Below are positions 28,279-35,719 of a stretch of DNA of 64,000 nucleotides, piece after piece (within the stretch, counting starts at the first letter, position 1; each line of letters opens with the position of its first letter). The notes beneath the pieces are model-generated. The model had not been told where the DNA came from. It was given only the letters and a program-made list of their open reading frames with translations, and did not search any database. Source of the DNA: Streptomyces shenzhenensis (lineage in GTDB: Bacteria > Actinomycetota > Actinomycetes > Streptomycetales > Streptomycetaceae); the NCBI RefSeq assembly GCF_003688995.1, contig NZ_PENI01000002.1:496001-560000 (forward strand), read 5' to 3'. A program made the translations under genes and the position numbers.

Positions 28279-29238
28279 ATGGCCCTCTACCCGGAGATCG
28301 AACCGTACGACCACGGCATGCTCGACGTCGGCGACGGCAATCTCGTCCACTGGGAGACCTGCGGCAACCCGCACGGCAAGCCCGCGCTCATGCTGCACGG
28401 CGGTCCGGGCTCCGGCTGCACCCCGCACCTGCGCCGCTACTGCGACCCGGCCGCCTACCGCATCGTGCTTCTCGACCAGCGCGGCTGCGGCCGTTCGACG
28501 CCGCGGGCGAGTGAGTACGGCACCGATATGAGCGTCAACACGACCGGCCATCTGATCGCCGACCTGGAACTGCTGCGCGGGCACCTCGGGATCGACCGGT
28601 GGCTGGTGTGGGGCATCTCGTGGGGGTCGGTACTGGGGCTGCGGTACGCGCAGACGCATCCGCAAGCCGTGTCCGAGCTGGTGCTGGCCGGGGTGGCGAC
28701 CGGGTCCGACGCCGAAGTGGCGCTGCTGACAAGAGGATTGGGGAAGATCTTCCCCGAGGCGTTCGAGCGGTTCCGCGCCGGACTGCCCGAGGGGGAGCGG
28801 GACGGCAACCTGGCCGCCGCCTACCACCGGCTGCTGGAGTCGCCCGACCCGGCGGTGCGGGAGCGGGCGGCGCGCGCCTGGACCGACTGGGAGACGGCGA
28901 TCGTGCCCGCGCCGCCGCGGTCGGTCGAGCGGTACGAGGACCCGGAGTTCCGGATGGGCTTCGCCCGTACGGTCACCCACTACTGGGGCAACGACCACTT
29001 CCTGGGCGAGGGCAACGACGCGGGCGTCGTGCTGCGCGACGCGCACCTGCTACGGGGCATCCCGGGGACCCTCGTCCAGGGGAGCCTCGACCTGGCCAAC
29101 CTCGTCGGGATGGTCTGGCGGCTCCATCACGCCTGGCCCGGCAGCGAGCTGGTGGTCGTGGACGAGGCCGGACACAACGCGGGCGCGCCGGGCATTGTGG
29201 ACGCGTTGGTGGCGGCGACGGACAAGTACGCGGCGTAG
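28279..29238 (+). CDS. pip: Proline iminopeptidase
   Basis: 319-residue alpha/beta-hydrolase (peptidase family S33) that removes N-terminal proline from peptides. The oxyanion-hole motif HGGPGSGC (~41), DQRGCGRSTPRASEY and the nucleophile elbow WGISWGSVLGLRYAQTHP (catalytic Ser) are all intact. The acidic residue is in VQGSLDLANL and the catalytic His in EAGHNAGAPG near the C-terminus. ATG 28279 is preceded by a TACGGT box 6-7 bases upstream and no ribosome site, so it is probably leaderless. Confidence 0.93.
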   Translation: MALYPEIEPYDHGMLDVGDGNLVHWETCGNPHGKPALMLHGGPGSGCTPHLRRYCDPAAYRIVLLDQRGCGRSTPRASEYGTDMSVNTTGHLIADLELLRGHLGIDRWLVWGISWGSVLGLRYAQTHPQAVSELVLAGVATGSDAEVALLTRGLGKIFPEAFERFRAGLPEGERDGNLAAAYHRLLESPDPAVRERAARAWTDWETAIVPAPPRSVERYEDPEFRMGFARTVTHYWGNDHFLGEGNDAGVVLRDAHLLRGIPGTLVQGSLDLANLVGMVWRLHHAWPGSELVVVDEAGHNAGAPGIVDALVAATDKYAA

Positions 29239-29255
29239 CCGCCCGCCAGGTCGCC

Positions 29256-29438
29256 TCACGGCTCCCGGCCTGTTTCGGTGGTCTCGGCGAACAGACGGCG
29301 GATCGCCGACCGGTAGTTGGCCTGCACATGGCGCAGTGCGTGGGCGCGGGCGCGGAGGCGCTGGTGCTCGGCTGCGCCGGGATGACGGGGCTGCCGCTCG
29401 TAGAAGCGGCGGGCGGGCTTGTTGACCTGGAGGTCCAC
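29256..29438 (-). CDS. 60-residue hypothetical protein downstream of ridA
   Basis: GTG start at 29438, three bases after the stop of the preceding 44-codon gene. Third-position G/C is close to 90%, which supports translation. The product is basic and helical-looking (LRARAHALRHVQANYRSAIR). I do not recognise it. It could be a genuine small protein co-translated with its neighbours, or the tail of a decayed longer gene. Confidence 0.45.
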   Translation of the reverse strand: MDLQVNKPARRFYERQPRHPGAAEHQRLRARAHALRHVQANYRSAIRRLFAETTETGREP

Positions 29439-29441
29439 GAC

Positions 29442-29576
29442 TCACGCCTCTCCGGGCGGTACGACGTTACGGACGCAGTCCCTTACGGCGTCGTGGGAAC
29501 GCAGCCACACGTCGTCGGCGGCGCCCGCTTCGGAGGCGACGGCATGCCGCAGGACGCCGTCCGCGCCGGTGCTCAC
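29442..29576 (-). CDS. 44-residue hypothetical protein overlapping ridA
   Basis: GTG start at 29576 overlaps the ridA stop by four bases (GTGA), the classic arrangement for translational coupling. Third-position G/C is high. The sequence VSTGADGVLRHAVASEAGAA is followed by DDVWLRSHDAVRDCVRN. No family recognised. The order ridA - 44 aa - 60 aa without gaps suggests one operon. Confidence 0.45.
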   Translation of the reverse strand: MSTGADGVLRHAVASEAGAADDVWLRSHDAVRDCVRNVVPPGEA

Positions 29577-29986
29577 CCGCCCACCCCTTCGGGGACGACG
29601 GCCGTGGCGGTGATCTCCACGAGCTGCCCGCGGTAACCGAGACAGGCCACGCCGACCAGCGTCGACGCATGCGGGCCGGCGCTGAGCCCCGAGGCCTCGA
29701 CCACCTCCCACACCTGAGAGAGCACCGCGGGCTCACCGCTCGCGACGTACACGTCCGTCGCCACGACATGTGCCAGGTCGCTGCCCACGGCCCCGAGTTG
29801 CTCGACCAGATTCGCGATCACCTGCTCGGCCTGCCGTACGGGATCGCCCGGGCCGACGACCGTGCCGTCCGCATCGAGCGGCACGGCTCCCGCGAGGAAC
29901 GCGAGCTTCGTGCCGGCCTCGACGACGGAGGCGTGGGAGTACCCGGGCGGCGGGAAGAGGGCGGGTGCGGTGATGCGCTGGATCAC
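29573..29986 (-). CDS. RidA family protein
   Basis: 137-residue member of the YjgF/YER057c/UK114 family, which hydrolyses reactive enamine/imine intermediates formed by PLP enzymes. GTG 29986 is preferred because AGGAG lies 5 bases upstream; a GTG five codons earlier is possible. ITAPALFPPPGYSHASVVEAG, GDPVRQAEQVIANLVEQLG and the C-terminal CLGYRGQLVEITATAVV match the family. The Arg of true RidA deaminases (usually in a PRxxVE context) is not clearly at its usual place, so enamine deaminase activity is not assured. Confidence 0.85.
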   Translation of the reverse strand: MIQRITAPALFPPPGYSHASVVEAGTKLAFLAGAVPLDADGTVVGPGDPVRQAEQVIANLVEQLGAVGSDLAHVVATDVYVASGEPAVLSQVWEVVEASGLSAGPHASTLVGVACLGYRGQLVEITATAVVPEGVGG

Positions 29987-30168
29987 GGGGGCTCCTGGCA
30001 CGGGTGTCGGGGGCGGACGAGTCGGGGGACGATCTGCCGATCATCCGGGGTCCGGTGTCGTGTTCGCATCCGGGTTATTCGGCTCGCGTGACCGGCCGAC
30101 CGCACGTAGGCTCCCGGCGATCTCCATGGAAACGCACAGCACCGCAGTCCCACCCGCCGGAGCCGCCC

Positions 30169-30999
30169 ATGTCGTCCGACCCCGACCAGACCTTCCTGGA
30201 CGCCACCGCCGACCGCCTGGCCGCGCTTCCCGCCGTACGGGCCGTGGCACTCGGCGGCTCCCGGGCCCAGGGCACCCACCGCCCGGACAGCGACTGGGAC
30301 CTCGCCGTCTACTACCGGGGCCCCTTCGACCCCGCGGAGCTGCGAGCCCTCGGCTGGCCGGGCGAGGTGTCCGAGATCGGCGACTGGGGCGGCGGTGTCT
30401 TCAACGGCGGTGCCTGGCTGACCATCGAGGGCCGTCGCGTCGATGTGCACTACCGCGACCTGGACGTCGTCGAGCACGAACTGGCGGAGGCGCGGGAGGG
30501 CCGCTTCCAGGTGGAGCCGCTGCTCTTCCACCTCGCCGGCATCCCCACGTACCTCGTCGTCGCCGAGCTGGCGGTCAACAGAGTGCTACGGGGCGAACTG
30601 CCGCGTCCCGCAGCCTATCCGCCGGAACTGCGCCGAACCGCCCCCGAACGCTGGCACGGCACCGCCCGCGTCACCCTCGCCTATGCCAGGGCCAACCACG
30701 CACCGTACGGCCGCCTCACCGAGGTCGCCGGCGCGCTCGCCGTGGCCGCTGCCCAGACCGCGCACGCGGTGCTCGCGGCGCGCGGGGAATGGGTGACCAA
30801 CGAGAAACGGCTGCTGGAGCGGGCGGGACTGCGCGCCGTCGACGGCATCGTGGCGGGGCTGGACGGCGCCGGGCCGGTGGCCGGGATCGAGCGTGCCGAG
30901 GTCCTCTTCGAGGAGTCGGTCGCCGCGGCCCGCGTCGTCGCCGGTTCGGGTGGGGCGGCGGAGCGGCCGGCGAATAATCGTTCGAGAAGGTGGAGTTGA
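30169..30999 (+). CDS. Nucleotidyltransferase-domain protein
   Basis: 276 residues from ATG 30169, with GGAG 7 bases upstream. The N-terminal domain has the minimal nucleotidyltransferase signature VALGGSRAQGTHRPDSDWDL (~26-45): the GS motif and the paired Asp residues that bind metal. RRVDVHYRDLDVVEHEL supplies the third acidic residue. The C-terminal half is helical, similar to proteins that adenylylate or transfer nucleotides to small molecules or proteins. No antitoxin-like HEPN gene is adjacent, so I would not call it a MNT/HEPN toxin system. Confidence 0.82.
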   Translation: MSSDPDQTFLDATADRLAALPAVRAVALGGSRAQGTHRPDSDWDLAVYYRGPFDPAELRALGWPGEVSEIGDWGGGVFNGGAWLTIEGRRVDVHYRDLDVVEHELAEAREGRFQVEPLLFHLAGIPTYLVVAELAVNRVLRGELPRPAAYPPELRRTAPERWHGTARVTLAYARANHAPYGRLTEVAGALAVAAAQTAHAVLAARGEWVTNEKRLLERAGLRAVDGIVAGLDGAGPVAGIERAEVLFEESVAAARVVAGSGGAAERPANNRSRRWS

Positions 31000-31017
31000 C
31001 GCTGTTAGCGTCCTTCC

Positions 31018-31749
31018 GTGGCGAAACTCAATCAGATCATCGCAGTCGAGAAGGGCATCAAGTCCAAGGCGCACCAGGACCTGACCGCCGCTCATCACGG
31101 GCTGCAGAAGCCCGCGTTGCTGGCGGGCATCTCGCGGACGTACCAGCCGAAGGACGAGGAGGGCGAGCAGTTGCCGCCCGAGTCGACGCGGGTGCAGGTC
31201 AAGGCCGAGGACGTGCTGCGGGAGACCGCGGCGACGCTGACGCGGCTGTTCGACGTGACCGCCACCAAGGACTGGGCCAACTGCGCCGCACGGGCGGACG
31301 TGAAGGTGGACGGGCGGGTGCTCGTCGCCGACGTCCCCGTCTCCTACCTGCTGTTCCTGGAGAAGCAACTCGTCGACCTCAACACCTTCGTACGGAAGCT
31401 GCCGGTGCTCGACGCCTCCGAGTCGTGGATGCAGGACCCGTCCACGGACGCCTGGAAGACCGAGCCGGTACGGACGCTGCGCACCAAGAAGGTGCCCCGC
31501 AACCACGTCAAGGCGGAGGCCACCGACAAGCACCCGGCCCAGGTCGAGGTCTACTACGAGGACGTACCCATCGGGTACTGGACCACCGTGAAGTTCTCCG
31601 GCGCCCTGCCCGCCCGGCGCGTCAACGAACTCCTCGACCGGGTCGAGAAGGTGCAGCAGGCCGTGAAGTTCGCGCGGGAGGAGGCCAACGGCGTCGACGT
31701 TGCCGACCAGCGGGTCGGTGACGCCGTGTTCGGTTACCTCTTCCAGTAG
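31018..31749 (+). CDS. Conserved hypothetical protein (DUF7873-like)
   Basis: 243 residues from GTG 31018; TAGCGT ends six bases upstream, so translation is probably leaderless. N-terminus MAKLNQIIAVEKGIKSKAHQ, then HHGLQKPALLAGISRTYQPK and a middle block VADVPVSYLLFLEKQLVDLN. The protein looks soluble, alpha/beta, with a C-terminal helix (VNELLDRVEKVQQAVKFARE). I recall it as a conserved Streptomyces hypothetical assigned to DUF7873; the function is unknown. It lies immediately upstream of the two tRNA-like RNA modules and before their terminator, so a functional link with those RNAs is worth testing. Confidence 0.8.
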   Translation: MAKLNQIIAVEKGIKSKAHQDLTAAHHGLQKPALLAGISRTYQPKDEEGEQLPPESTRVQVKAEDVLRETAATLTRLFDVTATKDWANCAARADVKVDGRVLVADVPVSYLLFLEKQLVDLNTFVRKLPVLDASESWMQDPSTDAWKTEPVRTLRTKKVPRNHVKAEATDKHPAQVEVYYEDVPIGYWTTVKFSGALPARRVNELLDRVEKVQQAVKFAREEANGVDVADQRVGDAVFGYLFQ

Positions 31750-31767
31750 CCCGTTCTCTGTGAGACT

Positions 31768-31788
31768 CCCCGGTCCTCGTGACCGGGG
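31768..31788 (+). terminator. Hairpin after the DUF7873-like gene
   Basis: CCCCGGTC (31768-31775) pairs perfectly with GACCGGGG (31781-31788) around a five-base loop. It could end the upstream mRNA, or be the 5' boundary of the RNA element that follows eight bases later. Confidence 0.6.
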
Positions 31789-31795
31789 TGCGCGA

Positions 31796-31941
31796 GGAGC
31801 GCAAGCTGAAGCTGAAGCTTGTCGTGACTGCGCGGTTCCAGTGGAGGTTCGAGTCCTCCCCGCGGCATCCAGGAATGATCCCCGTGCCGCGGTGGCCCAA
31901 CCGGCAGAGGCAGACCGCGATCAATCTCAGACTCTCGCTCC
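31796..31941 (+). ncRNA. Permuted tRNA-like RNA module 1
   Basis: Order along DNA: anticodon-type 3' strand CGCGGTT (31831-31837), variable CCAGT, T-arm GGAGG-TTCGAGT-CCTCC (31843-31859), acceptor 3' strand CCGCGGC (31860-31866), A, spacer, acceptor 5' strand GCCGCGG (31886-31892), TG, D-arm GCC-N11-GGC (31895-31911) with A14, A15 and GG, A26, then GACCGCG (31913-31919). The acceptor strands pair over 7 bp. GACCGCG pairs with CGCGGTT over 7 bp. T8, G18G19, A15-T48 and the T-loop consensus are all kept. Flanks GGAGCG (31796-31801) and CGCTCC (31936-31941) form a closing helix. Either a permuted tRNA gene or a Y-RNA-type tRNA mimic; T33 is missing, so decoding is doubtful. Confidence 0.62.
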
Positions 31942-31979
31942 AGACTCAGCATTCGCCGTCGATCGCCGGATCGACCGGG

Positions 31980-32081
31980 CCCAGGCCCCAGGGCGTCGAG
32001 ATGCCGGTTCAAGTCCGGTCCGCACAGCTCGATGTGCGGTGGTCCAAAGGCAGGACGCGACGACATGACAACTGACCTGGG
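31980..32081 (+). ncRNA. Permuted tRNA-like RNA module 2
   Basis: Same order as module 1 with different sequence. Anticodon-type 3' strand CGTCG (31994-31998), variable AGAT, T-arm GCCGG-TTCAAGT-CCGGT (32003-32019), acceptor 3' strand CCGCACA (32020-32026), six-base spacer, acceptor 5' strand TGTGCGG (32033-32039), TG, D-arm GTCC-AAAGGCA-GGAC (32042-32056), G26, CGACG (32058-32062). The acceptor strands pair over 7 bp and CGACG/CGTCG over 5 bp. T8, A14, G18G19 and A15-T48 are present. Flanking CCCAGG (31980-31985) pairs with CCTGGG (32076-32081). Compensated helices in two modules of unrelated sequence make chance unlikely. Between the modules, GTCGATC-GCCG-GATCGAC (31958-31975) is a perfect hairpin. 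Confidence 0.62.
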
Positions 32082-32122
32082 TTCTCAAGCGTGCCGGCGT
32101 GTGATTGTGGACGGCATCTCAA

Positions 32123-32153
32123 GGGCCCGGGGGCAGGCTACGCCCCCGGGCCC
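32123..32153 (+). terminator. Strong terminator after the tRNA-like modules
   Basis: GGGCCCGGGGGC (32123-32134) pairs perfectly over 12 bp with 32142-32153 around AGGCTAC. It lies about 40 bases past module 2 and closes the transcript that would contain both RNA modules. Confidence 0.9.
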
Positions 32154-32398
32154 GCTCCCGTCCGGCCCGACGACCCGGCCCGGACCGCGGCCGGCCACGC
32201 CGCTTCGCTCATGAAGAAGGCCCCTCCCCGGACCGTTGCGTTCATAAAGAACGCCCCTCGCGGGCCGACCGTCACACCGCGGAAACACGACCGCTCCATT
32301 CCGTACGGCCCCGCGCCCTACCGTGGACCCACACGCCCACCAGCCACGGCCGCCGTCGCCCGAAGGCACACCCCGCCCTCGTCCGGACAGGAGCCCCG

Positions 32399-34252
32399 GT
32401 GCCTCGTGCCCTCCCCGCCGTCCCGCCCTGGCTCGCCCACGCCCTCAAAGCCCAGCGCGGGCCCGTGCCCTGGAGCGCCGTCGCGCGCGGGGCGCTCGCC
32501 GCGGGCCCGCTGCTGCTCGGCGCCGTCCTCGGCGGCCATGCCTCCCTCGGTGTCGTCGCCGCCGTCGCCGCCATGCTCGCCGGGGTCAACGACCGGCCGG
32601 GCAGCCGGCGGGCGGCGGTCGAACGGCTCGGCGTGCCCGCGCTCGCCGGGGCGGCCGGGCTGCTGGTCGGGACGTACGCGGGCCGAAACCTCGGCGCCGT
32701 CCCGCTGACCCTGCTGCTGACCGGCCTCGGGCTCCTCGCGGGCGGCATCAGCGCCGTCGGGCCCGTCGCATCCGGCGCCGGCACCCAACTGCTCGTCGCC
32801 GCCGCGATCGGGGCCGGCATGCCGCTGCCCGAACCGGGCCCGCTGTGCGCGCTCGCCTACCTCGCCGGGGCCGGCTGGCTGCTCGCGCTGCGGCTCGCCC
32901 TGCCCACGCCCGGCGCGCTCACCGGTGACTACCGGTTCGACGGGGAACGGGCGGCGGTGGCCGACGTGTACGACGCCGTCGCCGACCTGCTGGACGCCGT
33001 CGGCACCGACGCGGCCACCCCGCGCCGGGCCGCGCTCACCACCGCCCTCGACCACGCGCAGGACGCCCTCGCCGGACCCCGGCTGCGCCGGTACGCGAGT
33101 TCCGCGGCCGAGCGCCGGCTGCACGCCCAGTACGCCGCCGCGCTGCCGCTCGCCGAGGCCGCGACCGCGCTCGCCTGGGCCGGGGAGACGGTGTCCGGCA
33201 GGGCCGCCGAAGGGCCCCGCAGGCTCGCCGCCGCCGTCCGCGGCAACCGCCCCACCGGCCCGCTGCCCGCGCCCAGCCGCTCCGCCCCGGCCCTGCGCGC
33301 CCTCGACGACGCCCTCCTGCACGCCGCCGACGCCTTCGACCGGGGCAAGAGCGGCGAGCTGCACCCCCGCAGGCGGCGGACGCGGGGTGCGCTCCGCACG
33401 GCGCTGGGCACCGGCGGACGGGAGTACGCACTGCGCGTCGCCCTGTGCTTCGGGGCGAGCGCGGCCATCGCCCAGGCCCTGCACCACGCCCGCTGGTACG
33501 GGCAGCACCAGCACTGGTACTGGCTGCCCGCCACCGCCGTCTTCCTCGTCAAGCCCGACCTCGGGCCGCTGGCCTCGCGCGTGCTGTGCCGGGCCGCCGG
33601 TACCGTCCTCGGCGCCCTCGTCTTCGCCGGACTCGCCGCCGTACTGCCCCGGCCCGCGGGGCTCGTCGCGCTGGTCGCCGTCAGCGGGGCGCTCATCCCG
33701 GTCGCCACCCGGCACTTCGCCGCGCAGACCGCCGTCGTCACCGTGCTCGTGCTCGCCCTCGTCATGGTCGGCGGGGAGCCGCAGGCCGCCGTGAGCCGGA
33801 TCGGCGAGACGCTGCTGGCCTGCGCGCTCGTACTGGTCGTCGGGCATCTGCCGATGCCGGGGGAGCGGGGCGCGGGCGTCCGGGCCCGGCTCGCCACGGC
33901 CCGGGGCGCCGCGCATGCCTATCTCGGCCACGTCCTCGTGGGGTCCGTGGACCGGGCCGAGCGGTGGGCGCTGCGCCGCGAGGCCTACCGCACCCTCGCC
34001 GCGGCCCGTACCGCCATCGCCCTGGCCGCCGCCGAACTGCCCGCCCTCGCCCGGCACACCGAGGGCACGGACGCCGTGGCGGCCGTCCTCGAACGGCTCG
34101 TCGACACGACCACGGCCTGTGCCGTGCACCTCGACGACACCGGGCGGCTCAGCCCGCGCCACATCGAGCGGCTCGAAGAACTGCTCGCGGAACTGGACGG
34201 CGGCAGGCCGCGACTCGGGGCGACGGCCCCGGAGCTGCCACTCGCCGGCTGA
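32399..34252 (+). CDS. FUSC family membrane transporter
   Basis: 617-residue membrane protein related to aromatic-acid exporters and YccS/YhfK-like proteins. GTG 32399 has AGGAG 6 bases upstream. Two membrane blocks of about six helices each are separated by a soluble helical region (~180-370). The first block contains AVARGALAAGPLLLGAVLGG and VAAVAAMLAGVNDRPGSRR. The second has HWYWLPATAVFLVKPDLGPL, the typical FUSC-like segment. A long cytoplasmic helical tail follows. Substrate cannot be inferred. It starts 246 bases after the RNA terminator and appears independent of it. Confidence 0.88.
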   Translation: MPRALPAVPPWLAHALKAQRGPVPWSAVARGALAAGPLLLGAVLGGHASLGVVAAVAAMLAGVNDRPGSRRAAVERLGVPALAGAAGLLVGTYAGRNLGAVPLTLLLTGLGLLAGGISAVGPVASGAGTQLLVAAAIGAGMPLPEPGPLCALAYLAGAGWLLALRLALPTPGALTGDYRFDGERAAVADVYDAVADLLDAVGTDAATPRRAALTTALDHAQDALAGPRLRRYASSAAERRLHAQYAAALPLAEAATALAWAGETVSGRAAEGPRRLAAAVRGNRPTGPLPAPSRSAPALRALDDALLHAADAFDRGKSGELHPRRRRTRGALRTALGTGGREYALRVALCFGASAAIAQALHHARWYGQHQHWYWLPATAVFLVKPDLGPLASRVLCRAAGTVLGALVFAGLAAVLPRPAGLVALVAVSGALIPVATRHFAAQTAVVTVLVLALVMVGGEPQAAVSRIGETLLACALVLVVGHLPMPGERGAGVRARLATARGAAHAYLGHVLVGSVDRAERWALRREAYRTLAAARTAIALAAAELPALARHTEGTDAVAAVLERLVDTTTACAVHLDDTGRLSPRHIERLEELLAELDGGRPRLGATAPELPLAG

Positions 34253-34328
34253 CCACCGCACCCCGCCGGCCGGCCGTGCCGGCGGCACCGCGGCCCCTCG
34301 CGCCCGGCCGGACCCTCGATGTCCCTCC

Positions 34329-34409
34329 ATGGCAAAGGAGTTGACGGCCCGTCCGCCCGCGCTCGTCGGCCGCGGACACGGCCGCCGTATCCAGGAGTAC
34401 GGCACCTGA
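34329..34409 (+). CDS. Possible 26-residue peptide upstream of the P450
   Basis: ATG 34329 to TGA 34409 encodes MAKELTARPPALVGRGHGRR followed by IQEYGT. The codon bias is Streptomyces-like, but there is no clear ribosome site and no -10 box at the right distance. It ends 30 bases before the P450 start. I list it only as a candidate. Confidence 0.25.
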   Translation: MAKELTARPPALVGRGHGRRIQEYGT

Positions 34410-34439
34410 GCACCCCGTTTTCTTTCTAGGCTGTGCCGC

Positions 34440-35606
34440 ATGGATCTCGCGGACGGCCTCCTCGACCACCCGTACGACGTGTACCGGCGGCTGCGCGACA
34501 GCGCGCCGGTCCACCGCATCACCGGGCCCGACGGCACCCCCGCCTGGCTCGTCACCCGCTACGACGACGTGCGCGACGCCCTCGCCGACCCCCGGCTCTC
34601 GCTCGACAAACGGCACGCCACGGCGGGCACCTACAAGGGGTTCTCGCTGCCGCCCGCGCTCGACGCCAACCTCCTCAACATGGACCCGCCCGACCACACG
34701 CGCGTGCGCCGCCTGGTCGGCCGGGCCTTCACACCGCGCCGCGTCCAGGGGCTGCGCGCGCCGATCCGGCGCACCGCCGACGCGCTGCTCGACGCGCTCG
34801 GCCCGCACGGCAGCGCCGACCTCGTCGCCGCCTACGCCGCACCTCTGCCGATCACCGTCATCTGCGACCTGCTCGGCATCCCGGACCGGCACCGGCTCGA
34901 CTTCAGGGTCTGGACGGACAGCCTCGTCGCGCCCGACCCGGCACGGCCCGAGGCCGGCAAGGAGGCGGTGGTGGCGTTGCTGGAGTACTTCACCCGGCTG
35001 CTCCGCGACAAGCGCGCCGAACCGGACGACGACCTGCTCTCCGACCTGATCGCGGTGCGTGACGACGGCGACCGGCTGAGCGAGGACGAACTGATGTCCC
35101 TCGCCTTCCTCATCCTGTTCGCCGGGTACGAGAACGCGATGCAGCTCATCGGCAACTCGGTGCTCGCCCTGCTCAGCCACCCCGACCAGCTCGCCGCGCT
35201 GCGCCGGGACCCCGGCCTGCTGCCCGGCGCCGTCGAGGAGTTCGCCCGCTACGAGGGACCCGCGCTGCTCGCCATCCGGCGCTTCCCGGTCGAGGACGTG
35301 ACGATCGGCGGGGTGACCGTGCCGGCGGGCGAGACGGTCTGGGTGTCGCCGGCCGCCGCCAACCGGGACCCCGCCCGCTTCCCCGACCCCGACCGCCTCG
35401 ACCTCGGCCGCGACGCCGGCGGACATCTCACCCTCGGCCACGGCATCCACTACTGCCTCGGCGCGCCGCTGGCCCGCGCGGAGACCGAGATCGCCCTGGC
35501 CGCGCTGCTGGAGCGGTTCCCCGATCTGGCGCTCGGCGAAGGCGCGTTGCGGTGGCGCAGGTCGCTGCGCGCACGGGGGCTGGTCGCGCTGCCCGTGACC
35601 TACTGA
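34440..35606 (+). CDS. Cytochrome P450
   Basis: Soluble bacterial class I P450, 388 residues, needing ferredoxin and a reductase, neither of which is encoded nearby. The haem loop is LGHGIHYCLGAPLARAE (Cys ligand ~338, with Leu in place of the usual Phe), the K-helix ExxR is in EEFARYEG, and MDPPDHTRVRRLVGRAF is the C-helix region. The I-helix reads LFAGYENAMQ: the usual Thr of AGxxT is Asn, as in a few hydroxylases that use another proton relay. ATG 34440 lies 7 bases after TAGGCT, so the mRNA is probably leaderless. No biosynthetic cluster surrounds it. Confidence 0.95.
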   Translation: MDLADGLLDHPYDVYRRLRDSAPVHRITGPDGTPAWLVTRYDDVRDALADPRLSLDKRHATAGTYKGFSLPPALDANLLNMDPPDHTRVRRLVGRAFTPRRVQGLRAPIRRTADALLDALGPHGSADLVAAYAAPLPITVICDLLGIPDRHRLDFRVWTDSLVAPDPARPEAGKEAVVALLEYFTRLLRDKRAEPDDDLLSDLIAVRDDGDRLSEDELMSLAFLILFAGYENAMQLIGNSVLALLSHPDQLAALRRDPGLLPGAVEEFARYEGPALLAIRRFPVEDVTIGGVTVPAGETVWVSPAAANRDPARFPDPDRLDLGRDAGGHLTLGHGIHYCLGAPLARAETEIALAALLERFPDLALGEGALRWRRSLRARGLVALPVTY

Positions 35607-35719
35607 TACCGGCGCCGGCGCCGAGTGGTGGAAAATACTCCCGGCGCGGCGATGAGTTCCGCCTCGCCCGCCGGTCACCACCCACAACACAGCGTCGTGA
35701 CCTGGTACAGGAGGGATCC

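Noticed and set aside
30169..30999. MNT/HEPN toxin-antitoxin pair
   Set aside because: The nucleotidyltransferase has its own large C-terminal domain and no HEPN gene adjoins it.
31886..32026. A normal-order tRNA made of the first 5' half and the second 3' half
   Set aside because: The acceptor strands GCCGCGG and CCGCACA do not pair, and the distance is too long. Each half pairs instead with its own partner in permuted order.
31796..32153. Integrated element att site built on a tRNA gene
   Set aside because: No integrase, excisionase or repeated half-site is present on either side.
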